Source: Pseudomonadota bacterium (lineage in GTDB: Bacteria; Pseudomonadota; Gammaproteobacteria; Burkholderiales; JAKAFK01). Taken from it: a stretch of 64,000 bases of DNA. The DNA lies in contig JAKAFK010000014.1 of NCBI GenBank assembly GCA_021817985.1, positions 1-64,000 on the forward strand, given 5' to 3'. Made by a program: the position numbers and the translations under genes. A model generated the notes under the pieces. The model searched no databases. It was not told where the DNA came from and saw only the letters and a list, made by a program, of their open reading frames with translations. Positions 46,569 to 55,935 of this stretch are shown here, one piece after another; position 1 is the stretch's first letter; each line of letters starts with the position of its first letter.

Positions 46569-46881
46569 GGTGCCCATGGCGGTATGCCGTGGGGCACCTG
46601 CGCGCCCCAGACTCCGCGCAGCGCCGTGCGCTGCCGGAGGGGGTCGCCATTCCATCGCGGGCCGATTCAGGTGATCGAGGACGGCTGTACCGCAAAGCCG
46701 CAAGATGGCCGTTACTGGGGCACGCATCGTTGCGTTGGGCGTCACCGGCCCGGAAGGGTGGCATCGGGTGCCGCACAGGGTGTCGGTGCGGGTAGGCCGC
46801 TGCGACGAAATGGCTCAGCCCAACCGGATCATGTCCGAAAACGGCCAGCACCGAATAGCAAGGCCTCTTATAGTGAATGCC

Positions 46882-48354
46882 ATGGACCCGCATCTCGATC
46901 CGGAAGCCTGCTATCGGGCACTTCTCGCGCGTGACTCGCGCTTTGATGGCGTGTTTTACGTCGGCGTTCTCTCCACGGGGATCTACTGCCGACCGATCTG
47001 CCCTGCCGGGCCGCCGAAATTCAAGAACTGCACGTTTCTGCCCAGCGCTGCGGCCGCTCAGCAACGCGGCTTCAGACCCTGCCTGCGGTGCCGGCCGGAA
47101 TTGAGTCCAGGCATTGCTGGTTGGCGCGGCACGGCCACAACGGTGTCCCGGGCCCTGTATCTGGTTTCCGAAGGGGCGTTGAACGAAAGCGGGATCGACG
47201 CGCTCGCCAACCGGCTGGGCGTCACTGCGCGCCACCTTCGGCGGCTTTTCCGGCACCACCTGGGTGCAACGCCGATTTCAGTCGCCCAGACGCATCGCAT
47301 CCTGTTCGCCAAGAAATTGCTCGACGAGAGCGCGTTGACGGTGACGGAGATCGCCATGGCCGCGGGCTTCGGAAGCATCCGGCGCTTCAACGCCGTCATG
47401 CAGCATGTCTTCGGCATGCCCCCAAGCCGGCTGCGGCGGCTCACCGAACCCAAACCGGCCGACACGACGGGGATTTCGCTGCGCTTACCCTTCAGCCCGC
47501 CGTACGATTGGCACACCATGATTGACTTCCTGGCGCTGCGCGCAGTGCCCGGGGTCGAGGCCGTGGAGGCCGGACGCTATCTGCGCACCTTCGCGATCGA
47601 TGGGGCTCGCGGCGCGGTTGCGGTCGAACCCGGGCGAGCGGATTATCTGCGGGCGACGATTTGGACCCGCGATGTCGGCGTCCTGGGGGGTATCATCGGG
47701 CGCCTGCGGTGCCTGTTCGATCTCGATGCCGATCTGGCCGCCATCGACGGGCACCTGACGAACGATTCGGCCTTGGCCGCGAGGATTCAAAGTCGGCCAG
47801 GCGTTCGCGTACCGGGCGCGTGGGATCCCTTCGAATTGGCCGTTCGGGCCATACTCGCGCAGCAGGTCAGCGTGCGCGCGGCGACGACGCTTGCCGGGCG
47901 GCTGGTCGAGCGGGCGGGCGGCTCGCTCGACTCGAAGGCCCGCGGTCAGGCGGCCGGTCTGCATCGCCTGTTCCCGACCCCGGGCGAACTCGCCCGGGCG
48001 GACTTGAGCGGGATCGGGATCGCGGCCAAGCGGGTGCACACGCTCCGCAATCTGGCGCAGGCGATGCTCGAGGATCCGCGGCTACTGCGTCCCTTCGAGT
48101 CTTTGGAGGCCACCATGGAGAGGCTGGTTTCCGTCCCCGGCGTCGGCCCCTGGACGGCCCAGTACATCGCAATGCGTGCCTTGCGAGAGCCGGATGCCTT
48201 TCCCGCAACGGACCTCGGGTTGTTGCGAGCCCTCGAGGATGCCGATGGGCGGCCGACCCCGGCGCAGCTCGCGGGCAGAGCCGAGGCTTGGCGTCCTTGG
48301 CGGGCCTATGGCGCCATGCGCCTGTGGATGCAGCCGTCGGGCGATGCCCGCTAA
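46882..48354 (+). CDS. Ada-like regulator fused to AlkA 3-methyladenine DNA glycosylase
   Basis: About 490 residues in three parts. Residues ~1-80 form the Ada zinc/methyl-acceptor domain with GIYCRPICPAGPP and FRPCLRCRPE (four cysteines). Next is an AraC-type helix-turn-helix (~85-190: GVTARHLRRLFRHHLGATP, MAAGFGSIRRFNAVMQHVFG). The rest is AlkA: an N-terminal domain, then helix-hairpin-helix LVSVPGVGPWTAQYIAMRAL with the catalytic aspartate in FPATDLGLLRAL. It senses methylphosphotriesters and removes alkylated bases. The Ada C-terminal methyltransferase domain is absent but encoded separately by ogt downstream. GTG 46873 is an alternative start. Confidence 0.92.
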   Translation: MDPHLDPEACYRALLARDSRFDGVFYVGVLSTGIYCRPICPAGPPKFKNCTFLPSAAAAQQRGFRPCLRCRPELSPGIAGWRGTATTVSRALYLVSEGALNESGIDALANRLGVTARHLRRLFRHHLGATPISVAQTHRILFAKKLLDESALTVTEIAMAAGFGSIRRFNAVMQHVFGMPPSRLRRLTEPKPADTTGISLRLPFSPPYDWHTMIDFLALRAVPGVEAVEAGRYLRTFAIDGARGAVAVEPGRADYLRATIWTRDVGVLGGIIGRLRCLFDLDADLAAIDGHLTNDSALAARIQSRPGVRVPGAWDPFELAVRAILAQQVSVRAATTLAGRLVERAGGSLDSKARGQAAGLHRLFPTPGELARADLSGIGIAAKRVHTLRNLAQAMLEDPRLLRPFESLEATMERLVSVPGVGPWTAQYIAMRALREPDAFPATDLGLLRALEDADGRPTPAQLAGRAEAWRPWRAYGAMRLWMQPSGDAR

Positions 48355-48453
48355 CCGGCCCCATCCCGCGCTCCCGGGTTGAGGTCCGTTGCCGGTCGGC
48401 TTGGGCGCTAAACCTGAGCGCAGGTTGGGTAACCACGAAAAAGGCGAAACCTG

Positions 48454-48972
48454 ATGACGACACTGACGTTGCGCATGAACCATGCCTCGACGCCCATTGG
48501 CGACATCCTGATTCTTTCGGATCCGGAGGGCCTCGTTCGTGCCATCGAATTCAAGGACAGGGCGCATCGCATGCACCGGCTGCTTCGGGCCCAGTATGGC
48601 GCCAACGCCGTCACCGTGGAGGACAGCCGCGGGCCGGTTGACTGTGTCCGGAAGGTGCGCGCCTATTTCCAGGGCGATCTGGCCGCCCTCGACCAGATCG
48701 GGATAGCGACCTGCGGAACACCTTTTCAGCGTTCCGTATGGACGGCCCTTAGGCTCGTCGGTGCCGGGCAGACCATCAGCTATGGCGGACTGGCGGCGCG
48801 TGTCGGCCGGCCGGCGGCGGCACGCGCGGTCGGCCTTGCGAACGCAACCAACCCGATTCCGCTCATCGTGCCCTGCCACCGCGTGATCGGTGCGGACGGT
48901 TCCTTGACAGGATATGGCGGGGGTCTGGACCGGAAGCGGTGGCTCTTGGACCATGAACGCACGCCTCACTGA
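48454..48972 (+). CDS. ogt: Methylated-DNA-protein-cysteine methyltransferase
   Basis: Suicidal repair of O6-alkylguanine. 172 residues. The DNA-binding helix-turn-helix includes GLAARVGRPAAARAVGLAN, and the active-site cysteine is in IPLIVPCHRVIG; GTPFQRSVWTALRLVGAGQT precedes it. It sits about 100 bases downstream of the Ada-AlkA fusion on the same strand, making an adaptive-response pair split over two genes. Confidence 0.95.
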   Translation: MTTLTLRMNHASTPIGDILILSDPEGLVRAIEFKDRAHRMHRLLRAQYGANAVTVEDSRGPVDCVRKVRAYFQGDLAALDQIGIATCGTPFQRSVWTALRLVGAGQTISYGGLAARVGRPAAARAVGLANATNPIPLIVPCHRVIGADGSLTGYGGGLDRKRWLLDHERTPH

Positions 48973-49293
48973 GGCGACCGCCCTCCCCCTCGCGCAGGTT
49001 GGTGACCGGGTCGCTCAGCCGCGGCGAGGCGACAGAAAAAATCCGTGACGGCGAGGTGTTCGCACGGTGCGCTCGGTGCCGCTCCTCAAGCATACCGTAT
49101 CGAGCACGAACGGGCGGGAGCCTGCCTTTCCGGACGCGCCGACTGCTCGGAACGCCTCCGCCATCCTCTGCGCCAAGGGCGTACGGGAAGTTCGGATGCT
49201 GGCCGATGAAAGACCCGGCTCGGGGGTGGCCAAGGGCGCGTCCATGGACTTTCCGCTGGGCGACCCTGAGGCAGGCCCGTCGGCCCAGGAGGC

Positions 49294-49737
49294 CTATTGG
49301 CGCGTTTTGCTGCGAGCCGCCTCGCGCATGGCGTCGATCGAGTATTGTCCCGGGCCGCTCACATAAAGCGCCAGTAGACCGCCGATGATGCTGATGTTCT
49401 TGTAGAAATTGATCTCGCCCTCGAAGCGGGCCATGCCCGTCATGGTCCAGTAGTGGTGGCCGATCACCGCCGTTCCGAAGGTATAGAGCGCCAGCAGCAA
49501 CGCCAGCGGCCTTGTATAGAGGCCCAGGACAATCGCGATGCCGACGAACAATTCCATGACGATCGCGACGAGCGTAGCCAGGTCAGGGAGGGGTGCGCCG
49601 ACTTGCTCCATGTACTGGAGCGTACCCGAGAAGTTCATGAATTTCTCCCAACCAAAGATCAGAAAGAGCAGCGCAATAAGGAAACGCGCGGCTGCCAGGA
49701 TTTCGTTTCGGAGGGGGCTTGCACTCGATGGGGTCAT
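49294..49737 (-). CDS. DoxX family membrane protein
   Basis: 147 residues with four hydrophobic segments (ARFLIALLFLIFGWEKF; LATLVAIVMELFVGIAIVLG; LALLLALYTFGTAVIGHHYW; ISIIGGLLALYVSGPG). This is the DoxX/DoxD-like fold, often linked to redox stress and thiol or quinone metabolism. It lies in the same direction as the pirin and AzoR genes; a 98-base gap separates it from pirin. Exact activity unknown. Confidence 0.87.
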   Translation of the reverse strand: MTPSSASPLRNEILAAARFLIALLFLIFGWEKFMNFSGTLQYMEQVGAPLPDLATLVAIVMELFVGIAIVLGLYTRPLALLLALYTFGTAVIGHHYWTMTGMARFEGEINFYKNISIIGGLLALYVSGPGQYSIDAMREAARSKTRQ

Positions 49738-49835
49738 GGCGACAACTCCTTTGTCAGGTTAAACGGGAATCGGGACCGGCGTGGGCGACCGAAAGGCGAT
49801 CCACGGCGTTGTTTTTTCAAGGTCGGTTTGCCATG

Positions 49836-50711
49836 TCAGGTTTCGGCAAAATGTCCTTCACGAAAGTCATTGAGGGCCTGCCTGATCTCTTCCTGGGTGT
49901 TCATCACGAACGGCCCATACCGCGCAATCGGCTCACGGAGGGGGCGCCCCGCGATGAGCAGCGCGCGGGCCGGCATCTGGGCATGCACAACGATGCCGCC
50001 GCTTGCGGGGTCGTTCCCGAGGATCGCCAGTTGCTGCTGGGCCACTGTCTGCTCCCCGATGCGGACATCGCCGCGGTAGACATAGGCGAAGGCATTCAAT
50101 TCCGGCGGCAACGCCTGGGCAAAGTGCGCTCCCGCAGGCAGCTGCAGGTCGAGGTAGAGGGGCTCGGTGGTGTCCCGCTGAATGGCGCCCCGCACGCCAT
50201 GGCTGGTTCCCGCGATGACGCGTGCCGTTACGCCCTCGGATGTGACGAATTCCGGGATCTGCGCGCACTGGATGTTGCGGTACCACGGCGAGCGCATCTT
50301 GTCCTTGGCGCTCAGGTTGAGCCATAGCTGAAAACCTTCGAGGCGGCCTTCCTGCTGCTCCGGAAGCTCCGAATGGATCACGCCCCGCCCCGCCATCATC
50401 CACTGCACCCCACCGCTTTCCAGGACGCCTTCGTGCCCTGCGCTGTCCCGGTGGCGCATGCGTCCGGCGATCATGTAGGTCACCGTCTCAAAGCCGCGGT
50501 GCGGGTGGTCCGGAAACCCGGCAATGTAATCCTCGGGGTCGTCGCTCCCGAAGGCGTCGAGCAAGAGAAACGGGTCGAGCCTTTGCTGCAGCTCCTGGGA
50601 CAACAACCGGGTCAGGTCGACACCGGCGCCATCCGAGGTGGCGTGGCCGACCACCAGCCGCTCGACCAAGCGCGGGCGCGCAATGGTTTCCGTCAAGACA
50701 GGACCTGTCAT
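49836..50711 (-). CDS. Pirin family protein
   Basis: Bicupin protein of about 291 residues from ATG 50711. The N-terminal cupin has DPFLLLDAFGSDDP, GFPDHPHRGFETVTYMIAG with the metal-binding histidines, and GGVQWMMAGRGVIHSELP; the C-terminal cupin covers residues ~170-270. Bacterial pirins bind a metal and some act as quercetin 2,3-dioxygenases. It starts ten bases downstream of azoR, so the two are likely co-transcribed. Confidence 0.92.
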   Translation of the reverse strand: MTGPVLTETIARPRLVERLVVGHATSDGAGVDLTRLLSQELQQRLDPFLLLDAFGSDDPEDYIAGFPDHPHRGFETVTYMIAGRMRHRDSAGHEGVLESGGVQWMMAGRGVIHSELPEQQEGRLEGFQLWLNLSAKDKMRSPWYRNIQCAQIPEFVTSEGVTARVIAGTSHGVRGAIQRDTTEPLYLDLQLPAGAHFAQALPPELNAFAYVYRGDVRIGEQTVAQQQLAILGNDPASGGIVVHAQMPARALLIAGRPLREPIARYGPFVMNTQEEIRQALNDFREGHFAET

Positions 50712-50721
50712 GGGGCTCTCC

Positions 50722-51324
50722 TTAAACCGCAATGTCGTGCGCGATCTGGGCAAAGGCGGCGGCCAGACCATTTTTCTCGGCCTCAGGGCCCATGGCAAGC
50801 CCTTCGGCGTAAACGAACTGCACGTCGCCGATGCCGATGAAGCCGAGGACGCTCTTGAGGTGCGGTGTAATCGTATCGGCAGGCGAATTGCGATGCAGGC
50901 CGCCGCTCGCCTGCGCGACGATCGCCGTTTTGCCCTTCAGCAGGCCCTGCGGGCCCTGTTCGGTGTAACGGAACGTGACGCCGGCACGCGAGATGGCGTC
51001 GATCCAAGTCTTGAGCTGGGCGGGAACGCCGAAGTTGTACATGGGCACCCCCAGGACGAGGATGTCCGCCCACTGAATCTCGGCGATGAGCGCATCGTCC
51101 AACGCGACGCGCGCCGCCTGCTCCGGCGTTCGCTGGTCCGCGGGCGCAAGCAGGGCCCGCAGCGCCGGCCCGTCGAGCATCGGATGGGGCGCGCGGGCGA
51201 GGTCACGCACGATCACCTGCGCCTGGGGCCGGTCGGCGCGCAGGCGATCCACCACGGCATCGGCCATGCGCGTGGAATGGGAGCCTTCGGCACGTTGGCT
51301 GGAATTGATTTGCAGAATATGCAT
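50722..51324 (-). CDS. azoR: FMN-dependent NADH-azoreductase
   Basis: Flavodoxin-fold NAD(P)H quinone/azo reductase, 200 residues from ATG 51324. N-terminal [20 protein letters not shown] binds FMN phosphate, and [39 protein letters not shown] and GGLHR are signature AzoR motifs. Detoxifies quinones by two-electron reduction. Divergent from lysR across a 110-base region carrying a palindromic operator. Confidence 0.94.
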   Translation of the reverse strand: MHILQINSSQRAEGSHSTRMADAVVDRLRADRPQAQVIVRDLARAPHPMLDGPALRALLAPADQRTPEQAARVALDDALIAEIQWADILVLGVPMYNFGVPAQLKTWIDAISRAGVTFRYTEQGPQGLLKGKTAIVAQASGGLHRNSPADTITPHLKSVLGFIGIGDVQFVYAEGLAMGPEAEKNGLAAAFAQIAHDIAV

Positions 51325-51397
51325 ACAGCACCGCCTTTGGGATAAGGGTTGCGATGAGCCTACTTTATCTGTCCCAAATGACTTCATAAAGATAGTA

Positions 51398-51420
51398 TTA
51401 TGGATATAATTGTTCCATAA
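51398..51420. promoter_or_regulatory. Palindromic operator over the lysR -10 box
   Basis: TTATGGA (51398-51404) and TCCATAA (51414-51420) form an inverted repeat around TATAAT (51405-51410). TTCATA (51383-51388) lies 16 bases before that -10. Placement between divergent azoR and lysR fits a LysR-type autoregulated control site. Confidence 0.6.
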
Positions 51421-51434
51421 ATGGGATAACAAAA

Positions 51435-52364
51435 TTGAAGCTCGATCCCAATGATCTGTTGCTGTTTGCGCGCGTCGCGGACGAGGGCAACTTCAGTCGT
51501 GCCGCCGAACGCCTGGGCCTGCCGAAGTCGACGCTGTCGCGGCGGATTTCGGCGCTGGAAGCCAGACTCGGTGAAAGGTTGCTGTTGCGCACGACGCGCA
51601 AGCTGACCCTCACCGACTTTGGCCGGGCGGTGCTCGCCCATGGGCAGCAGGTGGCTGCCGAGGTGGAGGCGGCGCTTGCGCTCACGCAGCACCGACAGGC
51701 CGAGCCCGGCGGGCGTTTGCGCATCTCGTTCCCCGGCGATTTTGCGGAGGACGTCCTGGGTCCCCTTCTCACGGACTTCGTCGCGAAATATCCCGCGATC
51801 GCTCTCGACGTCGATATTTCGCCTCGCCGCGTGGACCTGATCGGAGAAAACTTCGACGTGGCCATCCGGATCGGTGACTTGCCGGACGACGCCTCGCTGG
51901 CCGCCCGCAGGATCGCGACGCTGGCCGTGGGCCTTTATGCCTCGCCGGCTTACCTCGAGCGGCGCGGAATCCCCCGGGAGCCCGAGGCGTTGATGGTGCA
52001 TGACACCTTGCACCTGACCGGACGCAACGGCGACCCGGTCGGGTGGCGCCTAAGCAAGGGCGCAAGGCAATGGCAGGGGACTCCGCCCGTTCGGGCGGCC
52101 GCGAATTCTCCAGCCCTGTTGCGGCGCCTGGCGCTTTCGGGCGCCGGAATCACGATCCTGGCCGACCCGTACACACAGCCCCACGCCCAACGCGGGGAAC
52201 TGATTCCCGTGCTCGAGGACTGGCATCTGCCCGCCGTGGCCGCCTGGGCGGTTTTCCCGGGCCGGCGCCTGATGCCGGCGCGCACGAGGCTATTTCTCGA
52301 CGCGCTGGAGGAGAAATTTTCCCAACGCTGCCCCGGTCCCACCCGCGCGCGCCCTCCCCTTTAA
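51435..52364 (+). CDS. LysR-family transcriptional regulator
   Basis: 309 residues. The winged helix-turn-helix (residues ~1-60) has [20 protein letters not shown] and [20 protein letters not shown], followed by [15 protein letters not shown]. The C-terminal effector domain (~90-295) is a LysR substrate fold with [18 protein letters not shown]. The start is TTG 51435. Divergent from azoR, so likely its regulator; LysR proteins beside AzoR/pirin genes typically respond to quinones. Its last four bases overlap the converging tetR. Confidence 0.92.
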   Translation: MKLDPNDLLLFARVADEGNFSRAAERLGLPKSTLSRRISALEARLGERLLLRTTRKLTLTDFGRAVLAHGQQVAAEVEAALALTQHRQAEPGGRLRISFPGDFAEDVLGPLLTDFVAKYPAIALDVDISPRRVDLIGENFDVAIRIGDLPDDASLAARRIATLAVGLYASPAYLERRGIPREPEALMVHDTLHLTGRNGDPVGWRLSKGARQWQGTPPVRAAANSPALLRRLALSGAGITILADPYTQPHAQRGELIPVLEDWHLPAVAAWAVFPGRRLMPARTRLFLDALEEKFSQRCPGPTRARPPL

Positions 52365-52999
52365 CGCGCATCCCCGCCATGCGCCCTGAGGAACAGGCGA
52401 ACGTTCTGGGCGATCAGCTCCCGGTCCTGCCGCGCGGTCGGCTTGCCCAGGCCCAGCATGGCGCGAATGTCGGCCATGCCGAAAAACAGCGAGAGAAACT
52501 GATCGGCGGCTCTTGTCGGGTCCTCGATCACGAGACTGCCCGCCAAATGCGCGGCGCCGAGATAGCGCGCCACCTGGGCCACCAGTTTCTCCGGGCCCTG
52601 GCGCAAGAAGGCCCGGCAGGCCGCCTCCTGCTGACTACCGGCGGCATACATGGTACGGAAGGCGCCGATGCCGAGGTCGGAGCGCTTCAGGGCCAGGAAA
52701 CGCTCGGCCATCCGCGTCAGCGCTCCTCGCGGGTCCCTGGGGTCCAGTTCGGCGGGGGAAAGATCGGAGAACACCGTATCGGTGCGGCTGCCGATGCACG
52801 CCTCAAAAAGCGCCTCCTTGGTCGGAAAGTAGCGGTAGATCGTCACTTTCGACACCCCGGAAGCCTGCGCGACGGCGTCCATGCTGGTCTTGTCGAACCC
52901 CTGGCGCATGAACTGGCCGCTGGCCGCCTCCAGCACCCGCCGCATCCGCTCGGGATCGCGCTGTCGCCCGCGCCGCGCGCCGTTGCCCGCAGTATCCAT
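52361..52999 (-). CDS. TetR-family transcriptional regulator
   Basis: 212 residues. N-terminal helix-turn-helix: RRVLEAASGQFMRQGFDKTS, MDAVAQASGVSKVTIYRYF and PTKEALFEACI are classic TetR/AcrR. The C-terminal ligand domain is all-helical and unassigned. Divergent from a methyltransferase-like membrane gene at 53124, with operator-like palindromes between them. Confidence 0.92.
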   Translation of the reverse strand: MDTAGNGARRGRQRDPERMRRVLEAASGQFMRQGFDKTSMDAVAQASGVSKVTIYRYFPTKEALFEACIGSRTDTVFSDLSPAELDPRDPRGALTRMAERFLALKRSDLGIGAFRTMYAAGSQQEAACRAFLRQGPEKLVAQVARYLGAAHLAGSLVIEDPTRAADQFLSLFFGMADIRAMLGLGKPTARQDRELIAQNVRLFLRAHGGDAR

Positions 53000-53002
53000 T
53001 AC

Positions 53003-53053
53003 TTTACTATCCGGTAAACATGAACTAGATTGTTAATACGGTACTGCCCAGTA
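53003..53053. promoter_or_regulatory. Operator-like palindromes between tetR and the 53124 gene
   Basis: TTTAC/GTAAA arms (53003-53018, six-base spacer) lie four bases upstream of the tetR start, and TACTG/CAGTA arms (53042-53053, two-base spacer) follow. Plausible TetR binding sites; unproven. Confidence 0.4.
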
Positions 53054-53123
53054 TACATTATTCAGCGGCCTGGGCGATTCGACTGGACCGACCACGACCT
53101 GCAACCCGACCGACGGAGGCACG

Positions 53124-53600
53124 ATGCTCAGGACGAGAATTCCGCCCCCGCTCTATGCGCTGCTCGCCGGCATCACGATGTTTGCATTGAACCGCTATGC
53201 CCCGGGGGCGATGCTCCTCGGCCCGCCCCTGACGCGCTGGGCATGGCTCATCGCGACACCGGGCGGGCTGCTCGCCGGATGGGCCGCGACAACCTTCCGG
53301 CGGGCGCACACGACCCTCGATCCCACCGACCCATCGAAAGCGTCCCGGCTGGTGACGCACGGGCCTTTCCGCTTCTCCCGGAACCCCATGTATCTGGGGC
53401 TCCTCATCGCTTTGTCGGGCTGGGCGGCTTGGCTGGGAAGCCTCTCGCCGCTGCTGGTGCTGCCCTTCTTCGTCGCGCTCGTCACTTCCCAGCAAATCGT
53501 GCCGGAGGAACAGGCGTTGCAAGCGCGCTTTGGCGAGCCGTACACGCGCTACCGGCAGCGCGTTCGCCGATGGGTGGGCGGCGGGCGGACCGCCCGATGA
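53124..53600 (+). CDS. Isoprenylcysteine/phospholipid methyltransferase-like membrane protein
   Basis: 158 residues, several transmembrane segments (YALLAGITMFALNRYA; LIATPGGLLAGWAATTF; LIALSGWAAWLG; LLVLPFFVALVTSQQIV). SRLVTHGPFRFSRNPMYLGL and VPEEQALQARFGEPYTRYR are hallmarks of the ICMT/PEMT-type methyltransferase fold, which binds SAM at the membrane face. Substrate unknown. Divergent from tetR, which may control it. Confidence 0.82.
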   Translation: MLRTRIPPPLYALLAGITMFALNRYAPGAMLLGPPLTRWAWLIATPGGLLAGWAATTFRRAHTTLDPTDPSKASRLVTHGPFRFSRNPMYLGLLIALSGWAAWLGSLSPLLVLPFFVALVTSQQIVPEEQALQARFGEPYTRYRQRVRRWVGGGRTAR

Positions 53601-53689
53601 GCCCACGCACGGCTTAGGCGCCATCCCAGCGGCACCGGCCGACGCCGACCGCCGCACCACAATCTGCCCCGCGGGGCTGGAGGAAACCG

Positions 53690-54196
53690 ATGACAAAGGA
53701 CGCGAAAGCACGCGCACTGTTTGGCCTGAGCCTCCTGTCGAGCTTTTTCGCCTGGAGCCTCGTGGCCTGCCTATACGCCTACCCGCATCTGGGCGCGCTG
53801 CCGCTCAAGGCGGCCTTGATGGGCCTGATGGCCCCGCACATGTTCCGCTTCGTCGGGCTGAGTTTCCTGATGCCCGGCGTCGTCTCGGATACGCTCCCCG
53901 CCCGCTTTGCGCGCCCGGCCGCCTGGGGCGACTTCTTTGCCGCATGCCTGGCGATGATCGCAACGCTCGGATTCGCGAACAACGCGACCTGGGCACCCGC
54001 GGCCGCCTGGGTGTTCAACGTCTGGGGCACGATCGACCTGGCGAACGCCTTTCTCCAGGGGGCCATCGCCTTCCCCGCCTCCGGGTCGGGGCCGCACGAC
54101 CTGGGGGCGGCGTTCTTCATTCCGACGTTCATCGTCCCGGGGCTTCTGGCGAGCCATGTCCTCATCTTTTGGTTCCTGGCGCACGCACCGTGGTGA
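53690..54196 (+). CDS. Hypothetical integral membrane protein
   Basis: 168 residues with four to five hydrophobic stretches (LFGLSLLSSFFAWSLVACLY; AALMGLMAPHMFRFVGLSFL; FFAACLAMIATLGFA; AWVFNVWGTIDLANAF; FIVPGLLASHVLIFWFL). No catalytic motif is recognised. It lies 90 bases downstream of the methyltransferase-like gene on the same strand. Confidence 0.75.
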   Translation: MTKDAKARALFGLSLLSSFFAWSLVACLYAYPHLGALPLKAALMGLMAPHMFRFVGLSFLMPGVVSDTLPARFARPAAWGDFFAACLAMIATLGFANNATWAPAAAWVFNVWGTIDLANAFLQGAIAFPASGSGPHDLGAAFFIPTFIVPGLLASHVLIFWFLAHAPW

Positions 54197-54561
54197 CCCG
54201 CGCCCGCGCCGGCAGCGGCTTCGAGCGCCGGGCAGGATGTTCGGGAACGGTGCGCGGCGAACTCGACCGCTATGGTATTCTCGAAATCAATGAGTTAACA
54301 TTCAGACTTCTGCGAGCAGTCGCTTTGCAGAAATTTTGAGAATGCACCAGCAGCCTCCCGCGACCCCGCGGAGGCTTCCCAATCGGCTACATTTGAATGG
54401 GGCACGCGAGCAGCCTGGCCGTCTTTCGGCCCAGCGGCGGGAAAGACGCTCAGCGCGCCATCGAGCGCCGAGGCGCCTCGCGTCGGATTGCCGACCCTTC
54501 CGGCGCCCCGCAGGCCGCATGGCTCCGCCCGCAACGACAAACTGTGCCTTTAAAGGACTTC

Positions 54562-55302
54562 GTGACCTCGACCGTGAATCTCGTCCAAAAATTGATCGCC
54601 CCGATCGCGCGAACGCGCGCCGGGCAAACCGCCTTGTCGGCGACCATCGGATTGCTCTTGACCGCCGTGTCGGCGCATGCAAGCCCGCCTGAAGGCCATC
54701 GTCTGGAACGCCTCGCCGGCACCATCCGCGCGCAGGCACCCAATATCAGCATCAAAGCCATTTCGACCGCGATCATCGCGTATTGGCACGCCAAGCGCCG
54801 ACATTTGACCGACAAGCCCCTGGTCACGATCGTCGACTATTCCCTGCCGTCCACCCAGAAGCGCCTGGCTGTCGCCGACGTGCAGACCGGGAAGGTGCTT
54901 TTCTACACCTACGTGGCCCACGGCAAAGGCAGCGGACTTGACTACGCGACCCATTTCTCCAACCAGCCCGGGACGGACGCGAGCAGCCTCGGCGTGTATC
55001 TGACCGGCAGCACCTATTTCGGCAAGCACGGCTATTCGCTGCGGCTTCATGGGCTGGATCCTCAATTCAACGGGGCGGCCTATCGTCGCGACATCGTCAT
55101 GCACAGCGCCTGGTATGTGAGCAAGACGTTTGCGCAGGATCATGGGCGCATGGGCCGCAGCTGGGGGTGCTTCGCCCTCAGCCGCAAGGTGGAAGGCGCC
55201 GTCGTGAAGCTGATCCAGGGCGGCACCGTGCTGGTCGGGTACTATCCGGATCCCCGGTGGCTCCACTCCTCCGCCTTTCTCGGCACCCAGCCCAATACCT
55301 GA
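54562..55302 (+). CDS. Murein L,D-transpeptidase catalytic-domain protein (YkuD-like)
   Basis: 246 residues from GTG 54562, preceded by AAAGGA. A signal peptide (hydrophobic TALSATIGLLLTAVSAHA) exports it to the periplasm. The catalytic domain has PLVTIVDYSLPSTQKRLAV, YVAHGKGSGLDYATHFSN, RLHGLDPQFNGAAYRRD and the active-site cysteine motif MGRSWGCFALS, with HSAW ahead of it. This matches the YkuD_2 group of murein L,D-transpeptidases. An open frame extends upstream to 54397 but contains no homologous residues. It ends 54 bases before the next gene. Confidence 0.88.
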   Translation: MTSTVNLVQKLIAPIARTRAGQTALSATIGLLLTAVSAHASPPEGHRLERLAGTIRAQAPNISIKAISTAIIAYWHAKRRHLTDKPLVTIVDYSLPSTQKRLAVADVQTGKVLFYTYVAHGKGSGLDYATHFSNQPGTDASSLGVYLTGSTYFGKHGYSLRLHGLDPQFNGAAYRRDIVMHSAWYVSKTFAQDHGRMGRSWGCFALSRKVEGAVVKLIQGGTVLVGYYPDPRWLHSSAFLGTQPNT

Positions 55303-55356
55303 CGAAAAGGCACGGCGCGCACCGCCCGCCGTGCACCCGACCGCCGAATCGCCGAC

Positions 55357-55914
55357 ATGCCCTCCGCCCTGACGCCCAAAGAACAGCAAATCGTGCAATT
55401 CCACGCCGCCCTGATTCATCGCGTGGTGATGGTGTGTCTCGATCGGACGCTGCTTCCCCAACTGGAACCGATGCTGGCCCTGGTGACCGAGAACGGGTGG
55501 GGAAACCTGGCTGCGGCGATACGGCAGATCGCGAACGGGCAGCGGGATTTCCGCGCGCTCGGCGCGCTGGACGAGGAGGACCGGGCCATTGTCGGCGCCA
55601 TCCTGCGCGGGCTTCAGGATCCCTCCACTTTGCCCGACCCGGAGGCCAAGCCCGATGCCGGGGCGGCGGCCCCGGGACTGGCCAGCATGATCGATGCGGC
55701 GGGACGCGGGGACGCCAACGCCTTGCACTTGCTCGCCAAGATGGCCGAACAGATGGTGCGCGCGGGCGGCGACATGGCCCGCCTGGGCGGCCTCATGCGA
55801 CAACTCGTCAATGGCGAAAGGGACGCCGACAAGCTGACCAAGGGCATGGGCGCACAAGGGCGCGAGCTCGTCTATGCTATCCTGACAGAGTTGGGCCGCC
55901 TGGCGAGTCATTGA
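55357..55914 (+). CDS. Hypothetical protein with internal duplication
   Basis: 185 residues, predicted soluble and helical; family not recognised. Residues ~46-87 (NGWGNLAAAIRQIANGQRD … AILRGLQ) and ~138-180 (GGDMARLGGLMRQLVNGERD … AILTELG) look like two copies of one ~42-residue unit, with a Pro/Ala-rich linker (~88-108) between. The start ATG lies in good reading frame context after the L,D-transpeptidase gene. The stop is 21 bases before the next gene, so the pair is likely co-expressed. Confidence 0.72.
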   Translation: MPSALTPKEQQIVQFHAALIHRVVMVCLDRTLLPQLEPMLALVTENGWGNLAAAIRQIANGQRDFRALGALDEEDRAIVGAILRGLQDPSTLPDPEAKPDAGAAAPGLASMIDAAGRGDANALHLLAKMAEQMVRAGGDMARLGGLMRQLVNGERDADKLTKGMGAQGRELVYAILTELGRLASH

Positions 55915-55935
55915 GCGGCACGCCCGTGCCGGGGC

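Noticed and set aside
46705-46881. Upstream extension of the Ada-AlkA protein
   Set aside because: Residues before MDPHLDPE show no Ada similarity; homologous sequence begins at 46882.
54397-54561. Upstream extension of the L,D-transpeptidase
   Set aside because: It would place 55 charged residues before a clear signal peptide; GTG 54562 has a ribosome-binding site at correct spacing.
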